Assembly (NCBI RefSeq): GCF_002911665.1
Contig: NZ_MTBP01000001.1
Location: forward strand, 1,550,001 to 1,614,000
Source: Actinomadura rubteroloni
GTDB taxonomy: Bacteria > Actinomycetota > Actinomycetes > Streptosporangiales > Streptosporangiaceae
DNA length: 64,000 nt
Reading direction: 5' to 3'
Part shown: one piece after another, positions 1 to 9,389 of the stretch
Layout: each line of letters starts with the position of its first letter
Position numbering within the stretch: position 1 is the first letter of the stretch
Notes under the pieces: model-generated
What the model saw: only the letters and a program-made list of their open reading frames with translations
Told to the model about the DNA's origin: nothing
Databases searched by the model: none
Made by a program: the position numbers and the translations under genes

Positions 1-1235
1 TCGGCGCGGACGTCCGCTGGGTGAGCTGCAACATCTTCTCCACGCAGGACCACGCCGCCGCTGCGGTCGTCGTCGGCCGGGACGGCACCGTCGACGAGCC
101 GAAGGGCATCCCGGTGTTCGCCTGGAAGGGCGAGACGCTGGAGGAGTACTGGTGGTGCACCGACCAGGCGCTGCGCTGGCCGGACGGCGGGACCCCCAAC
201 ATGATCCTGGACGACGGCGGTGACGCGACGCTGCTCGTCCACAAGGGCGCTGAGTACGAGAAGCTCGGCTCCGTACCGACCGCGACCGCCGACGACCCCG
301 AGGAGTGGGGCGTCATCCTGGAGACGCTGCGCCGGACGATCGCCGAGCAGCCCGGCCGCTGGACCGAGACGGCGAAGAACGTCAAGGGCGTCACCGAGGA
401 GACGACGACCGGCGTCCACCGCCTGTACGAGATGCACAAGGCGGGCACGCTGGCGTTCCCGGCGATCAACGTCAACGACTCGGTGACGAAGTCGAAGTTC
501 GACAACAAGTACGGCTGCCGCCACTCGGTGATCGACGGCCTGAACCGCGCCACGGACGTCCTGATCGGCGGCAAGGTCGCGGTCGTGTGCGGCTACGGCG
601 ACGTCGGCAAGGGCTGCGCGGAGGCGCTGAAGGGCCAGGGCGCCCGCGTCATCGTCACCGAGATCGACCCGATCTGCGCGCTGCAGGCCGCGATGGACGG
701 CTTCCAGGTCACCGTGCTGGAGGACGTGGTCGACAAGGCGGACATCTTCGTCACGACGACCGGCAACTTCAACATCATCCGCGCCGACCACATGGAGCGG
801 ATGAAGCACCAGGCGATCGTGTCCAACATCGGGCACTTCGACAACGAGATCGACATGACCGGGCTCGCCAAGATCCCGGGCGTCGTCAAGACCGAGATCA
901 AGCCGCAGGTCCACGAGTGGCGCTTCGCCGACGGCCACACGATCCTCGTGCTGGCCGAGGGCCGGCTGATGAACCTCGGCTGCGCGACCGGCCACCCGTC
1001 GTTCGTGATGTCGAACTCGTTCACCAACCAGGTCATCGCGCAGATCGAGCTGTTCACCAAGACCGAGGAGTACCCGGTCGGCGTGTACGTCCTGCCCAAG
1101 CACCTGGACGAGAAGGTCGCCCGCCTGCACCTGGACGCGCTGGGCGTCAAGCTGACGGAGCTGACCAAGGAGCAGGCCGCCTACATCGGCGTCCACCAGG
1201 AGGGTCCGTACAAGCCGGACCACTACCGCTACTGA
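1..1235 (+). CDS. sahH: Adenosylhomocysteinase, 5' partial
   Basis: Cytosolic enzyme that reversibly hydrolyses S-adenosylhomocysteine to adenosine and homocysteine, relieving product inhibition of methyltransferases. The frame is open to the window edge ([16 protein letters not shown]), so the true start lies upstream; an internal GTG at 21 is not the start. Visible features are the substrate-site DDGGD, CEETTTGV-type and TKSKFDN segments, the NAD-binding loop GYGDVGKG, and the C-terminal KPDHYRY tail whose Lys and Tyr contact NAD in the neighbouring subunit. It is the first gene of the conserved sahH-mtrA-mtrB-lpqB neighbourhood. A hairpin follows the stop. The family call is certain; only the N-terminus is missing. 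Confidence 0.97.
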   Translation, partial: GADVRWVSCNIFSTQDHAAAAVVVGRDGTVDEPKGIPVFAWKGETLEEYWWCTDQALRWPDGGTPNMILDDGGDATLLVHKGAEYEKLGSVPTATADDPEEWGVILETLRRTIAEQPGRWTETAKNVKGVTEETTTGVHRLYEMHKAGTLAFPAINVNDSVTKSKFDNKYGCRHSVIDGLNRATDVLIGGKVAVVCGYGDVGKGCAEALKGQGARVIVTEIDPICALQAAMDGFQVTVLEDVVDKADIFVTTTGNFNIIRADHMERMKHQAIVSNIGHFDNEIDMTGLAKIPGVVKTEIKPQVHEWRFADGHTILVLAEGRLMNLGCATGHPSFVMSNSFTNQVIAQIELFTKTEEYPVGVYVLPKHLDEKVARLHLDALGVKLTELTKEQAAYIGVHQEGPYKPDHYRY

Positions 1236-1245
1236 TCCGAGCGCC

Positions 1246-1280
1246 GCGACGCCGCCGTGCCGAAGGTACGGCGGCGTCGC
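1246..1280 (+). terminator. Intrinsic hairpin after sahH
   Basis: Sixteen-base arms (GCGACGCCGCCGTGCC and its near-perfect complement, one G-U pair) with a 3-nt loop begin 10 nt after the sahH stop. There is no clear T-run, which is usual for actinobacterial terminators. It separates sahH from the paralogue. Confidence 0.7.
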
Positions 1281-1311
1281 CGTCCCCGTCGAAGGCACAG
1301 GGAGGTCGAGG

Positions 1312-2568
1312 GTGAGCGACGTCGCCGACATGGCGCTGGCCGGCTCGGGGGTGGGCCGCATCGAGTGGGCCGACCGGTCGATGCCGGTGCTGCGGCTGAT
1401 CCGCGAGCGGTTCGCGGCGGACCGTCCGCTGGACGGGTGGCGCATCGCGGCGTGCATGCACGTCACGACGGAGACCGCGAACCTCATCCGGACGCTCCAG
1501 GCGGGCGGCGCGCACGTTTCGCTGGCGGCGTCGAACCCGCTGTCCACGCAGGACGACACGGCCGCCGCGCTCGCCGTCGAGTACGGCGCTTCGGTGTTCG
1601 CCCGGTCGGGTGTGGACCGCGACGGTTATTACCGGCACATCCACCAAGCATTGGAGATCGGCCCCGACCTGGTGCTGGACGACGGCTGCGACCTCGTCAA
1701 CCTCCTGCACTTGGAGCGGACGGATCTGCTCGGCGCGGTGAAGGGCGGCTGCGAGGAGACGACGACGGGCGTCATCCGGCTGCACCAGATGGCGCGCGAG
1801 GGCGCGCTGAAGTTCCCGATGGTGGCGGTCAACGACACCGACACCAAGCACATGTTCGACAACAGGTACGGGACGGGCCAGTCCACGCTGGACGGCATCA
1901 TCCGCGCCACGAACACCTTGCTGGCGGGCAAGACGATCGTCATCGCGGGGTTCGGCTACTGCGGACGCGGTCTCGCCGAGCGGGCCAGGGGCCTCGGCGC
2001 GCGTGTCGTCGTGACCGAGATCGACCCGGTGAAGGCGCTGGACGCGGTGCTGCAGGGCTTCGCGGTCGAGCCGATGGACGACGCCTGCCGCCACGGTGAC
2101 GTCTTCATCACCGTGACGGGCAACCGGGACGTAATCCGCGGCGAGCACCTGGCGGCGATGAAGGACGGCGCGATCCTCGCGAACTCCGGCCACTTCGATG
2201 TGGAGATCGACGTCCGGGCGCTGGCGGACCTCGCGGTGGCGGTTAATCCGGGCGTCCGCCCGCAGGCCGACGAGTACGTGCTCGCCGACGGCCGCCGCCT
2301 GGTGCTGCTGGCGGAAGGACGTCTGGTCAACCTGGCCGCCGCCGAGGGCCATCCGGCGGCCGTCATGGACATGTCGTTCGCCGACCAGGCGCTGACCTGT
2401 GCGTGGCTGGCCGAGGCGCACGCGGGGCTGGCGGCGGCCGTCCACGACGTCCCGAAAGAGATCGACACCGAGGTCGCGCGGCTCAAGCTCGCGTCGATGG
2501 CCATCGGAATCGACAGCCTGACGCCCGATCAGGAGGAATACCTCCGCTCCTGGCGACTCGGGTCCTGA
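1312..2568 (+). CDS. Short-type adenosylhomocysteinase paralogue
   Basis: A 418-aa SAHH-family protein next to the canonical sahH. It starts at GTG after a GGGAGG ribosome-binding site. It keeps the catalytic set: CMHVTTETA (His), DDGCD (Asp), CEETTTGV (Glu), TKHMFDN (Lys, Asp, Asn) and a Rossmann loop GFGYCGRG. It lacks the C-terminal KPDHYRY tail and ends in EEYLRSWRLGS, like the archaeal and Thermotoga short-type enzymes. Some archaeal members act on S-inosylhomocysteine. The substrate could be SAH, S-inosylhomocysteine or a related thioether nucleoside; sequence alone does not decide. It sits in the sahH neighbourhood but has its own RBS and lies behind a hairpin. Confidence 0.85.
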   Translation: MSDVADMALAGSGVGRIEWADRSMPVLRLIRERFAADRPLDGWRIAACMHVTTETANLIRTLQAGGAHVSLAASNPLSTQDDTAAALAVEYGASVFARSGVDRDGYYRHIHQALEIGPDLVLDDGCDLVNLLHLERTDLLGAVKGGCEETTTGVIRLHQMAREGALKFPMVAVNDTDTKHMFDNRYGTGQSTLDGIIRATNTLLAGKTIVIAGFGYCGRGLAERARGLGARVVVTEIDPVKALDAVLQGFAVEPMDDACRHGDVFITVTGNRDVIRGEHLAAMKDGAILANSGHFDVEIDVRALADLAVAVNPGVRPQADEYVLADGRRLVLLAEGRLVNLAAAEGHPAAVMDMSFADQALTCAWLAEAHAGLAAAVHDVPKEIDTEVARLKLASMAIGIDSLTPDQEEYLRSWRLGS

Positions 2569-2626
2569 ACGCTCCGGATTGTCAGTCTTCCGGCGGTAAG
2601 TGGCGGGACGCGTTACCGTTTCGCGG

Positions 2627-3742
2627 GTGGACGACGGCACGGGCGACGCGGCACTGGCCGACCTGATCCAGGAGGGCCGTCCCGGACCGGCGGAGCCCGA
2701 ACGCCTCGGCCGACACGACGTCCTGGTGGAGCGCGCGGGCCTCGGGACCAGCGTCTACCTGGTGAAACACGGGCGAGTCCTCACGCTCCGCGCCAACCAC
2801 GGCTACCGCGAGGACGTCGCCGAAGCCCTGCTCGACGCCGTCGCGGACCTCATGGCCGACGACCTGGGCCCGGTCGTGCGGCTGCGGCCCCTGTCCGTGC
2901 CGGGCTTCCCCCTCGACCGCGCCGCGCTGCTCGGCCCCGGCGAGACCGACTTCTTCGCGCGCCGGCCGGGTCTCGCCGAACGCGGGCTCCAGGTCGTCCC
3001 GGTGCATCGCGGCGAGGCGATGGACGGCGAGAGCGCGGCGGAGTTCCGCTGGGCGGTCTTCGGCCGGGGCCTCGGGCTGCGCGAGGCGCACTGGGACCGG
3101 GCGCCCGAGCCGCGCGCGGTGCTCGTCCGGGGACGGCGGCGACCCGCGACCGTCCGGGCCCGGACGGTCCTGGACCGCGAAGCGCCCGCGCTCCTCGACG
3201 GCCGTGACCTGTGCGTTCGCGACATGCGCGGCCACGAGCTGCGGCTCGTCCGCGAGTGGGACCGGCTGCGCGGCACGCTGATTGAGGCCGGCGGCGACCC
3301 GCTGCCGGTGGACGTCCCGCGCCTCGGCGCGTGGGCCGTGCTCGGCCCGCTGTTCTTCGGCGCCGACCCCGCCGATGTCGTCCGGATCGCGCCCGGCGAC
3401 CCCGAACCGATGCTGGAGATCCGCGTCGCCGACCCCGGGCGGGGCCGCGCGGATGTCGAGATGCACCCCGAGACGCTGGACGCGTGCCTGGCGTGGGTGC
3501 GGGCGCTGACGCCGGAGAACGGAGCGTTCCTCGTGTTCGCGGGCCAGTCCGGTGGCGTCGTGCAGATGGTGTGGGAGGACGACGGGCTCTGGCTGGAGAC
3601 GCCCGAGCCCGAACGGCGCCGCTCGCGCGGACGGCACGCGTCCCTGGACGAGGCCGAGCGCATGGTCGAGATCCTGGCCCGCGACGACCGGGTGGCCGTG
3701 GACGAGCTGGGCGGCCTCACCGAGATCCCGCTGGACGTCTGA
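2627..3742 (+). CDS. Hypothetical protein
   Basis: About 371 aa, not recognised. No signal peptide or membrane segment is visible, so it is probably cytosolic. The C-terminal third contains a compact alternating segment (GGVVQMVWEDDGLWLET) followed by a helix rich in Glu and Arg, resembling small beta-sheet modules of actinobacterial proteins of unknown function. GTG 2627 is preferred because TACCGT, a -10-like hexamer, lies exactly 7 nt upstream and there is no ribosome-binding site, fitting a leaderless transcript; an in-frame GTG at 2600 would add nine residues. It converges on the subtilase gene with a shared hairpin between them. Confidence 0.7.
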   Translation: MDDGTGDAALADLIQEGRPGPAEPERLGRHDVLVERAGLGTSVYLVKHGRVLTLRANHGYREDVAEALLDAVADLMADDLGPVVRLRPLSVPGFPLDRAALLGPGETDFFARRPGLAERGLQVVPVHRGEAMDGESAAEFRWAVFGRGLGLREAHWDRAPEPRAVLVRGRRRPATVRARTVLDREAPALLDGRDLCVRDMRGHELRLVREWDRLRGTLIEAGGDPLPVDVPRLGAWAVLGPLFFGADPADVVRIAPGDPEPMLEIRVADPGRGRADVEMHPETLDACLAWVRALTPENGAFLVFAGQSGGVVQMVWEDDGLWLETPEPERRRSRGRHASLDEAERMVEILARDDRVAVDELGGLTEIPLDV

Positions 3743-3746
3743 CGCG

Positions 3747-3778
3747 GCCGGGACGGGCCCCCGAGCGCCCGTCCCGGC
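3747..3778. terminator. Bidirectional hairpin terminator
   Basis: A perfect 12-bp stem (GCCGGGACGGGC and its complement) with an 8-nt loop, placed between two convergent genes (stops at 3742 and 3845). It can serve either strand. Confidence 0.65.
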
Positions 3779-3844
3779 GGTACGGCACGGGCCCCGGCGC
3801 CGGAGGGGCGACGCCGGGACCCGGGACGTTCTCCCTGTGCGGGG

Positions 3845-5008
3845 TCAGAGAGAACGCTTGTTCAGAAGGAGGTTCGGGGTCCCCGCGGGGACGCCGGACA
3901 GGACGTTCGGGGTGGCGTTCGCCGTCAGCCACGACCGGATCGTGGCGTAGGACGCGTTGCCGTAGGTGGCCTTGTAGAGCGCGGCGGTGCCGGTCACGTG
4001 CGGCGTCGCCATCGACGTGCCGCTAATCGTGTTGGTGCCGCCGTTCAGCCAGTCGGAGGTGATGTTCGTCCCGGGGGCGTACAGGTCGACGCAGCTCCCG
4101 ACGTTGGTGTAGCTGGCGCTGGCGTCGGAGCTGGTGCTCGCCGCGACGACCGTGGCGTTCGCGGCACCCGACGGCGAGCTGTTGCAGGCGTCCTGGCCGT
4201 AGGAGTTCCCCGCCGCGACGGCGAGGAACACCCCCGAGTTGGCCAGGTTGTTCGCGGCCGTGTTCACCGACGACGAGAATCCGCCGCCGAGCGACATGTT
4301 CGCCACCGCCGGGTTGGAGTGGTTGGTCGCGACCCAGTTCATGCCGGCGATGACCTGCGAATACGTGCCGCTGCCATTGCAGTCCAGGACCTTCACGCCG
4401 CGCAGGTAGACGCCCTTGGCCACGCCGTAGGCCGTCCCGCCGACCGTCCCGGCGACGTGCGTGCCGTGGCCGTTGCAGTCGGCCGCGCTGCCGCCGACGG
4501 CGTTGTAGACGTTGCTGGCCCGGCTGCCGAAGTCGGAGTTCGGGAGCGAGATGCCCGTGTCGATGATGTAGGCGTAGACGCCCGCGCCCGTCGAGTTGTA
4601 GGTGTAGCTGGCCGACAGCGGCAGGTTCGTCTGGTCGATGCGGTCAAGGCCCCAGGACGGCGGGTTGAACTGCGTCGTGGACGCGCGGACATAGCCGTCC
4701 TGCTCGATGGACGCGACGCCGCGCGTGCGGCGCAGCGCGTCGAGCTGGCTCGCGGAGAGTTTCGCCGAGAATCCGTTCAGCACCTTCCCGAACGTCCGCG
4801 CGGCGGTGATGTTGCGCTTGCGGGTCGTCGCGCTGACGGACACGCCGGATTTCAACGTCACGATGTACTGCCCGTTCACGCCGGTGCCGGGTGCGGCGAG
4901 CGTGAGGGGGGCGGTGAGGGTCGCGGCCTGAGCCGGGGTCACCGAAACGGCCACCAGGGACGCCGCGGCCGGACCGGCCAGCAGCGCCGCGAGCAGGGAC
5001 TTTCTCAT
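3845..5008 (-). CDS. Secreted S8 family serine peptidase (subtilase)
   Basis: A 387-aa exported subtilisin-like protease. The ATG at 5008 gives a classic signal peptide ([19 protein letters not shown], ending in AQA). An I9-type propeptide follows (YIVTLKSG...VASIEQDG). The S8 catalytic triad is clear: Asp in YIIDTGIS, His in [12 protein letters not shown], Ser in [10 protein letters not shown]. Asn of the oxyanion hole lies in the AVAAGNS segment. The upstream in-frame start at 5089 would add an implausible basic extension before the signal peptide. Probable role: extracellular protein degradation. It is monocistronic and divergent from the gene at 5221. Confidence 0.95.
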   Translation of the reverse strand: MRKSLLAALLAGPAAASLVAVSVTPAQAATLTAPLTLAAPGTGVNGQYIVTLKSGVSVSATTRKRNITAARTFGKVLNGFSAKLSASQLDALRRTRGVASIEQDGYVRASTTQFNPPSWGLDRIDQTNLPLSASYTYNSTGAGVYAYIIDTGISLPNSDFGSRASNVYNAVGGSAADCNGHGTHVAGTVGGTAYGVAKGVYLRGVKVLDCNGSGTYSQVIAGMNWVATNHSNPAVANMSLGGGFSSSVNTAANNLANSGVFLAVAAGNSYGQDACNSSPSGAANATVVAASTSSDASASYTNVGSCVDLYAPGTNITSDWLNGGTNTISGTSMATPHVTGTAALYKATYGNASYATIRSWLTANATPNVLSGVPAGTPNLLLNKRSL

Positions 5009-5220
5009 CAGGACTCCGTTCGTGCGAGAGGACCGGCGCGGCCGGGGGACCGGCCGGTCGGCGACGAAGATGATGTGAATCTCGATCACCGCGGGGGAGG
5101 CGTCAACGCCTTCGATCCCGACAGAAATTCACTCTGAACGGGCACGGGATTCGATAGGACGCGCCTTTAACACGGGCGTCACATTCTGAACGGGGAAGAT
5201 CGATGCGATAACGTCCGGGA

Positions 5221-5802
5221 ATGCCGCGCGGAATCTACGTCCATGCCGACGGGGAACTGACGGAGCGCTTCCAGTGCGCCCCGGGACCCGGCGGGTGGCG
5301 CTACGTGGGGGAACGGTCCGACGGCGTGCGCACCGATCTCGTGGTGGACGCGCGCTGGCGGCAGATCCGCGTCGAGGTGCGCGCGCCCGGCGGCTGGCTG
5401 CGCGGGGGGTATACCGGACAGGCCATGACGTGGGTCCGGGGCGGGGACGGCGACGCGTCCGAATTCACCGCCCGCGCGGCGGGCTTTCTCGGTGAGTCCC
5501 CCGGCTTCCTCGTCGCGGTGGCGCGGTCGCTGTCGCTCGCCGACGGGGCCGCGACCGGGCTGCGGCTCGTGACGATCGCCGGGCCGGCGCTCGCCGCGCT
5601 GACGGTGTCGCGCCGCGTCCTGCGGGCCGGGACGGACGTCCACACGACCGACGTGGCGCCGTTGCCCGTCGAGCGATATGAGATCACCGACCCCGACACG
5701 GCCGAGGCCGGCATCGTCCACCTCGCCGGGGACGTCGTGCTGGACGCGCCCGGCATCGAGCTGGCCGAGCTGGAGAGCCCGCCGAACCTCGTCCGCGCGT
5801 AG
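5221..5802 (+). CDS. Hypothetical protein
   Basis: A 193-aa protein that I do not recognise. It has no signal peptide and appears to be a soluble, beta-rich protein (RGIYVHADGELTERF at the start; ERYEITDPDTAEAGI near the end). The start ATG has no ribosome-binding site but TAACGT lies 6 nt upstream, again suggesting a leaderless mRNA. It is followed 51 nt later by a metallo-beta-lactamase-fold gene on the same strand, so co-transcription is possible. Confidence 0.65.
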   Translation: MPRGIYVHADGELTERFQCAPGPGGWRYVGERSDGVRTDLVVDARWRQIRVEVRAPGGWLRGGYTGQAMTWVRGGDGDASEFTARAAGFLGESPGFLVAVARSLSLADGAATGLRLVTIAGPALAALTVSRRVLRAGTDVHTTDVAPLPVERYEITDPDTAEAGIVHLAGDVVLDAPGIELAELESPPNLVRA

Positions 5803-5853
5803 CCGCCGCCTCCATCGGGTAGGGGCGGCGCCCGCGGCCGAGGAAGGGGACCC

Positions 5854-6681
5854 ATGAGCGCAGTCGAGCCGGAGGACGGCACGCTGACGTTCGTCGGCAA
5901 TGCCACGACGATCATCCGCTACGGCGGCTTCACGCTGCTCACCGACCCGAACTTCCTGTGCCGGGGCGATCACGCCCGGCTCGGGTACGGGCTGACGACT
6001 CGCCGTCTGAAGGACCCGGCGTGCACGCCCGACGAGCTGCCCGATCTGGACGCCGTCGTGCTCTCCCACCTCCACGACGACCACTGGGACCGCGTCGCCG
6101 AGGAGCGTCTCGACCCGGACCTGCCGATCTACACGACCCCGGCCGCCGCGCAGACGCTGCGCGACCGGGGCTTCCTGGAGGCCGAGGGCATCGGGACGTG
6201 GCGGCACCGGACGCTCAGCAAGGGCGGCCGGGCCCTTCGCGTCACGGCACTGCCCGGACGGCACGGGCCGGGGCTGCTCGCCCGGCTGCTCCCGCCCGTC
6301 ATGGGTGCGCTGCTGGAGTTCGGCCCGCACGGATCGCCGCCGGACCTGCGGATCTGCGTCTCGGGCGACACGCTGATGTACGCCGAGATCGCCGAGATCG
6401 CCCGCCGCCATCCGGGGATCGACACCGGGATCGTCCACCTCGGCGGGACGCGGCTGCTCGGCGTCACCGTCACGATGGACGGCCGCCAGGGCGCCGACTG
6501 GGTCCAGACAGTCCGCTGCGCGACGGTCGTGCCCGTCCACTACGACGACTACACCGCGATGAAGTCCCCGCTGTCCCACTTCGAGACCGAACTGGACCGA
6601 CGGGGACTCGGCCGGCGCCTCCAGCGCGTCGAACGCGGTCAGAGCCTGCGGCTGGCGCCCCTCGCGGGCGCGGCCCGCTGA
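5854..6681 (+). CDS. MBL-fold metallo-hydrolase (UlaG-like)
   Basis: A 275-aa cytosolic hydrolase with the metal-binding signature SHLHDDHWD (HxHxDH), a downstream GRHGPG segment, the third-metal-ligand Asp in VSGDTLM, and a C-terminal VPVHYDDY His. This is the layout of the UlaG/N-acyl-phosphatidylethanolamine-hydrolase-like branch of the metallo-beta-lactamase superfamily; the substrate cannot be told. Start ATG has a good ribosome-binding site (GAGGAAGGGG). The next gene begins 5 nt after the stop, indicating an operon. Confidence 0.85.
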   Translation: MSAVEPEDGTLTFVGNATTIIRYGGFTLLTDPNFLCRGDHARLGYGLTTRRLKDPACTPDELPDLDAVVLSHLHDDHWDRVAEERLDPDLPIYTTPAAAQTLRDRGFLEAEGIGTWRHRTLSKGGRALRVTALPGRHGPGLLARLLPPVMGALLEFGPHGSPPDLRICVSGDTLMYAEIAEIARRHPGIDTGIVHLGGTRLLGVTVTMDGRQGADWVQTVRCATVVPVHYDDYTAMKSPLSHFETELDRRGLGRRLQRVERGQSLRLAPLAGAAR

Positions 6682-6686
6682 GCGCC

Positions 6687-7343
6687 GTGGCCGGCCACAC
6701 GGCGGTCGAGGAGACCGCGCGGCTCCGGCACGCCCGCGCCCTGCACCCGGCCGGGCGGATGTTCGGCGGCACGCTCCACATCGACCCGGACGCCCGGCAC
6801 GTCCTGCCCGCCGGGTCCGGGCCGCTGGCGGCGGTCGGCGAGCACGGCGTGATCGCGCGGCTGTCCAAGGGCGGCGGACTCCCGGACGGGCTGCCGGACG
6901 CGCTCGGCCTCGCGCTGCGCGTCCCGACGCACGGCACGCCGATCGACCTGCTGTTCACGACGTCGCTGCTGCGGCATCTGCCCTGGCCGCGCCGCTCGTT
7001 CGCGACCGGGGTGTTCAGCACGCTGATGCCCTACCGGCTCGGCGGACGGATCCGGCTGCTCGGCCTGTTCCCGCTGCGCGGCCAGCGGCTGCCCGCCCGG
7101 ATCGGCGACCTCGACGACGCCGTCCGCGCCGAACGACCGCTGTTCGCGCTGGCCGCGACGACCGTCGTCGGCGGATGGCGCCCGTTCGCGCGGCTCCGGC
7201 TGCACACGCCGCTGGACGACGACCGGACGTTCGACCCGGTGCTCAACGCCCGTCCCGAGGCGCACCTGGCCGGGCCGCTGGTCCGGCTGCGCCGCCGCGC
7301 GTACGCCGCGTCCCGCCGGGGCCGCGACGCGCCCGAGCCGTGA
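6687..7343 (+). CDS. Hypothetical protein, possibly catalase-superfamily-like
   Basis: 218 aa from GTG, 5 nt after the MBL-fold gene, so probably translationally linked. The N-terminal half (RMFGGTLHI ... IARLSKGGGLPDGLPDA ... GTPIDLLFTTS) recalls the pattern of catalase-fold proteins, in which a basic/Gly segment and a PD..G motif line the haem pocket, but no convincing haem ligands or catalytic His can be assigned. I call it hypothetical. No signal peptide. It could act with the upstream hydrolase, but that is inference from spacing only. Confidence 0.6.
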   Translation: MAGHTAVEETARLRHARALHPAGRMFGGTLHIDPDARHVLPAGSGPLAAVGEHGVIARLSKGGGLPDGLPDALGLALRVPTHGTPIDLLFTTSLLRHLPWPRRSFATGVFSTLMPYRLGGRIRLLGLFPLRGQRLPARIGDLDDAVRAERPLFALAATTVVGGWRPFARLRLHTPLDDDRTFDPVLNARPEAHLAGPLVRLRRRAYAASRRGRDAPEP

Positions 7344-7379
7344 GCGCATACCGGGCGCCGGCCGGGTAGGGGCGGGCAC

Positions 7380-7826
7380 ATGAACACCATTACCAAGGGC
7401 CTCATCGCGGGCGCGGCGGGGACGAGCGCCCTCAACATCGCCACCTACCTCGACATGGCCGTGCGGGGCCGTCCGGCCAGCAGCACGCCGGAGGAGACGG
7501 TCGAGCGGCTCGCCGGCGACGCGCACGTGGACCTCGGCGAGGGGCAGCAGGCCGAGGCGCGCAAAGAGGGCGTCGGGACACTGCTCGGCTACGCGACCGG
7601 GCTCGCGTCGGCCGTCGGCTACGGCGTGCTGGCGCGGCGGCAGGCGCCGTGGCCGGTCGGCGTGCTCGCGCTGACCGCCCTGGCGATGACGGGCTCCAAC
7701 GCGCCGATGACCGTCCTCGGCGTGACCGATCCGCGCACGTGGCCGGTGTCGAGCTGGCTGTCGGACGCGATCCCGCACCTGGCCTACGGAGCCGCCGCCT
7801 ACCTGGCGTACGAGCACCTGCGCTGA
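7380..7826 (+). CDS. Small integral membrane protein
   Basis: 148 aa with an N-terminal hydrophobic stretch (GLIAGAAGTSALNIATYL), a charged central loop (TPEETVERLAGD...) and two further hydrophobic segments, so three to four membrane spans. Similar short Gly/Ala-rich membrane proteins are common in actinomycetes and have no assigned function. Start ATG at 7380 lies behind a weak GGGGCGGG site. It is the last gene before a 425-base stretch holding the decayed tail of the convergent RDD gene. Confidence 0.7.
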   Translation: MNTITKGLIAGAAGTSALNIATYLDMAVRGRPASSTPEETVERLAGDAHVDLGEGQQAEARKEGVGTLLGYATGLASAVGYGVLARRQAPWPVGVLALTALAMTGSNAPMTVLGVTDPRTWPVSSWLSDAIPHLAYGAAAYLAYEHLR

Positions 7827-8251
7827 CGGGTCCGCGCGGTGGGTCGGGGAGGTCCCAGTACGGCCCGGCCTCCGAACGTTCCGGCGGCAAAAACCCGGAC
7901 GCCCCAAAAACTGCGTCCCGGACGGCAGAGCCCCCGAATGCGGCCAGGCGGCCTGTCGGTCGTCGCCGGATACGCCGCCCAGGCAGGTAGGGGGCCGCTG
8001 GCCATCCCGGGGAGGCCCTGGGCGATCGGCGGTCCGCCGCCCGTCGGGATCTCGGCGTAGGGCCCGGCGATGGCCTGCCGACTGCCGGCGGTTATGGCAC
8101 CGGTCAACGGCCCGTCGGTCGTCGCCGGATACGGCGCCAAGCCCGGTGTGAGATCGCTGGCCATCCCGGGGGCACCCTGGGCGATCGGCGGTCCGCCAGC
8201 TGCCGGAGGCTACGACGTCGGGCTGGTCGATGGCCCGTCGGTAGCTGGGGG
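7827..8251 (-). other. In-frame decayed extension of the RDD protein tail
   Basis: No intact gene is present here. In the reading frame of the RDD gene, the Pro/Gly/Tyr repeat continues past its stop: the first stop (TAA, 8252-8254) and a second (TAG near 8210) both sit where other repeat units have a Tyr codon in a PYP motif. Beyond them the units become degenerate (PPIAQGAPGMAS ... APYPATTDGP) down to about 7960. Confidence 0.6.
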
Positions 8252-9337
8252 TTACGGCATCGGCCCGGTCGGCGGTCCACCGGTCGGCGGGGGGTACGGC
8301 ATGGTGCCCGTCGACGGCCAGCCCGCCGCCGGGGGATATGGCATGGGGCCGATCGGCGGCCCGCCGCCCGCCGGGGGATACGGCGCCGGGCCGGCCGGGG
8401 GACCGCCGGCCGTCGCGGGATAGGGCGCCGGGCCACCCGCCATCGCGGGGTGCGGCGCCGGACCGCCTGTCGTGGGGTACGGCACGGGGCCGGACGGCGG
8501 TCCGCCGGGCGTCGCGGGATAGGGCGGGGGGCCGCTCGCCATCGCGGGTTCGGGGGGCAGGCCGCGGAGGCGGCGGAGTTGGGCGCGTTGCGCCGTGAGT
8601 CGTCGCGCCTCGCGGACGCGGCGTTCCGCGAGCACGGCCGACAGCACCAGTTCCGGCCGCCAGCCCGGCGGCGGGGGCGGGCTGACCAGCGCGCCCACCT
8701 GCCCGGCGATCCGGGCGCCAAGCTCGTCGCGGACCTCCGGCAGCAGCTCCCAGAACCGGACGAGGTACTGCCGCGCCGTCATCGCCAGATCGTCCGGCAC
8801 TCGCGACAGCTCCAGCCCGGCCGCCCATCCCGCGAGCCCCGGCGGCATCACCGCGACCGGCCCGAAGTGGGCGGGGCCCGAGGCGCGCTCCTGGATGACG
8901 ATCGTCCCGGCGAACACGTCCCCGAGGCGCCGTCCGCGCCGACTGCACAGCGACGCGATGAGCGCGGGGGCGCCGTAGAGCGTCCAGAACTCCAGGAACC
9001 CGGCGAGGGCGCGGACGAGCGCCTGCCGGAACCGCACCGGCCCGCCGTCGCCGGCGACGACGCGCATGCCGAGGGCGAGCTTGCCGAGCGTCCGGCCGCG
9101 CGTCAGCGTCTCCATCGCGCACGGGTAGCCGACGATGACGAGCACGACCGTCACGAGCGTCACGCCGACGCCCCACGCGGGGTCGGCGATCGAGGTGATC
9201 GCGCCGAGCAGGTTCCCGAAGACGCCGAGCAGCGTGAGCTGGAGCATCAGGTCGATGAAGAGGGCGCACGCCCGGCTCGGCAGCCGCGCGACCCGCAGGT
9301 CCAGCGCGACGGCCTCGCCGGTCACGAGTTCGGCCAC
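8252..9337 (-). CDS. RDD family membrane protein with Pro-rich repeat tail
   Basis: 361 aa. The RDD domain occupies residues 1 to about 150: LVTGEAVALDLRVARLPSR, an ACALFIDLMLQ first helix, two further hydrophobic spans and the RGRTLGKLALGMRVV signature. A cytosolic helical region follows, then a C-terminal repeat tail of about 90 residues (PYP, GGPP and GPMPYPP units). GTG 9337 is chosen over ATG 9370 because GGAGGAGGG stands at the right distance and family members begin with a similar LVTGEAV. The stop interrupts the repeat at a Tyr position. It is divergent from the SpoIIM-like gene and adjacent to the DUF58/MoxR operon, a frequent actinobacterial arrangement. Function unknown. Confidence 0.85.
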   Translation of the reverse strand: MAELVTGEAVALDLRVARLPSRACALFIDLMLQLTLLGVFGNLLGAITSIADPAWGVGVTLVTVVLVIVGYPCAMETLTRGRTLGKLALGMRVVAGDGGPVRFRQALVRALAGFLEFWTLYGAPALIASLCSRRGRRLGDVFAGTIVIQERASGPAHFGPVAVMPPGLAGWAAGLELSRVPDDLAMTARQYLVRFWELLPEVRDELGARIAGQVGALVSPPPPPGWRPELVLSAVLAERRVREARRLTAQRAQLRRLRGLPPEPAMASGPPPYPATPGGPPSGPVPYPTTGGPAPHPAMAGGPAPYPATAGGPPAGPAPYPPAGGGPPIGPMPYPPAAGWPSTGTMPYPPPTGGPPTGPMP

Positions 9338-9389
9338 GAGCGGCCCTCCTCCGCGTCGAAGGAGGTCCATTTTGCCGTACTCTCGCCGG

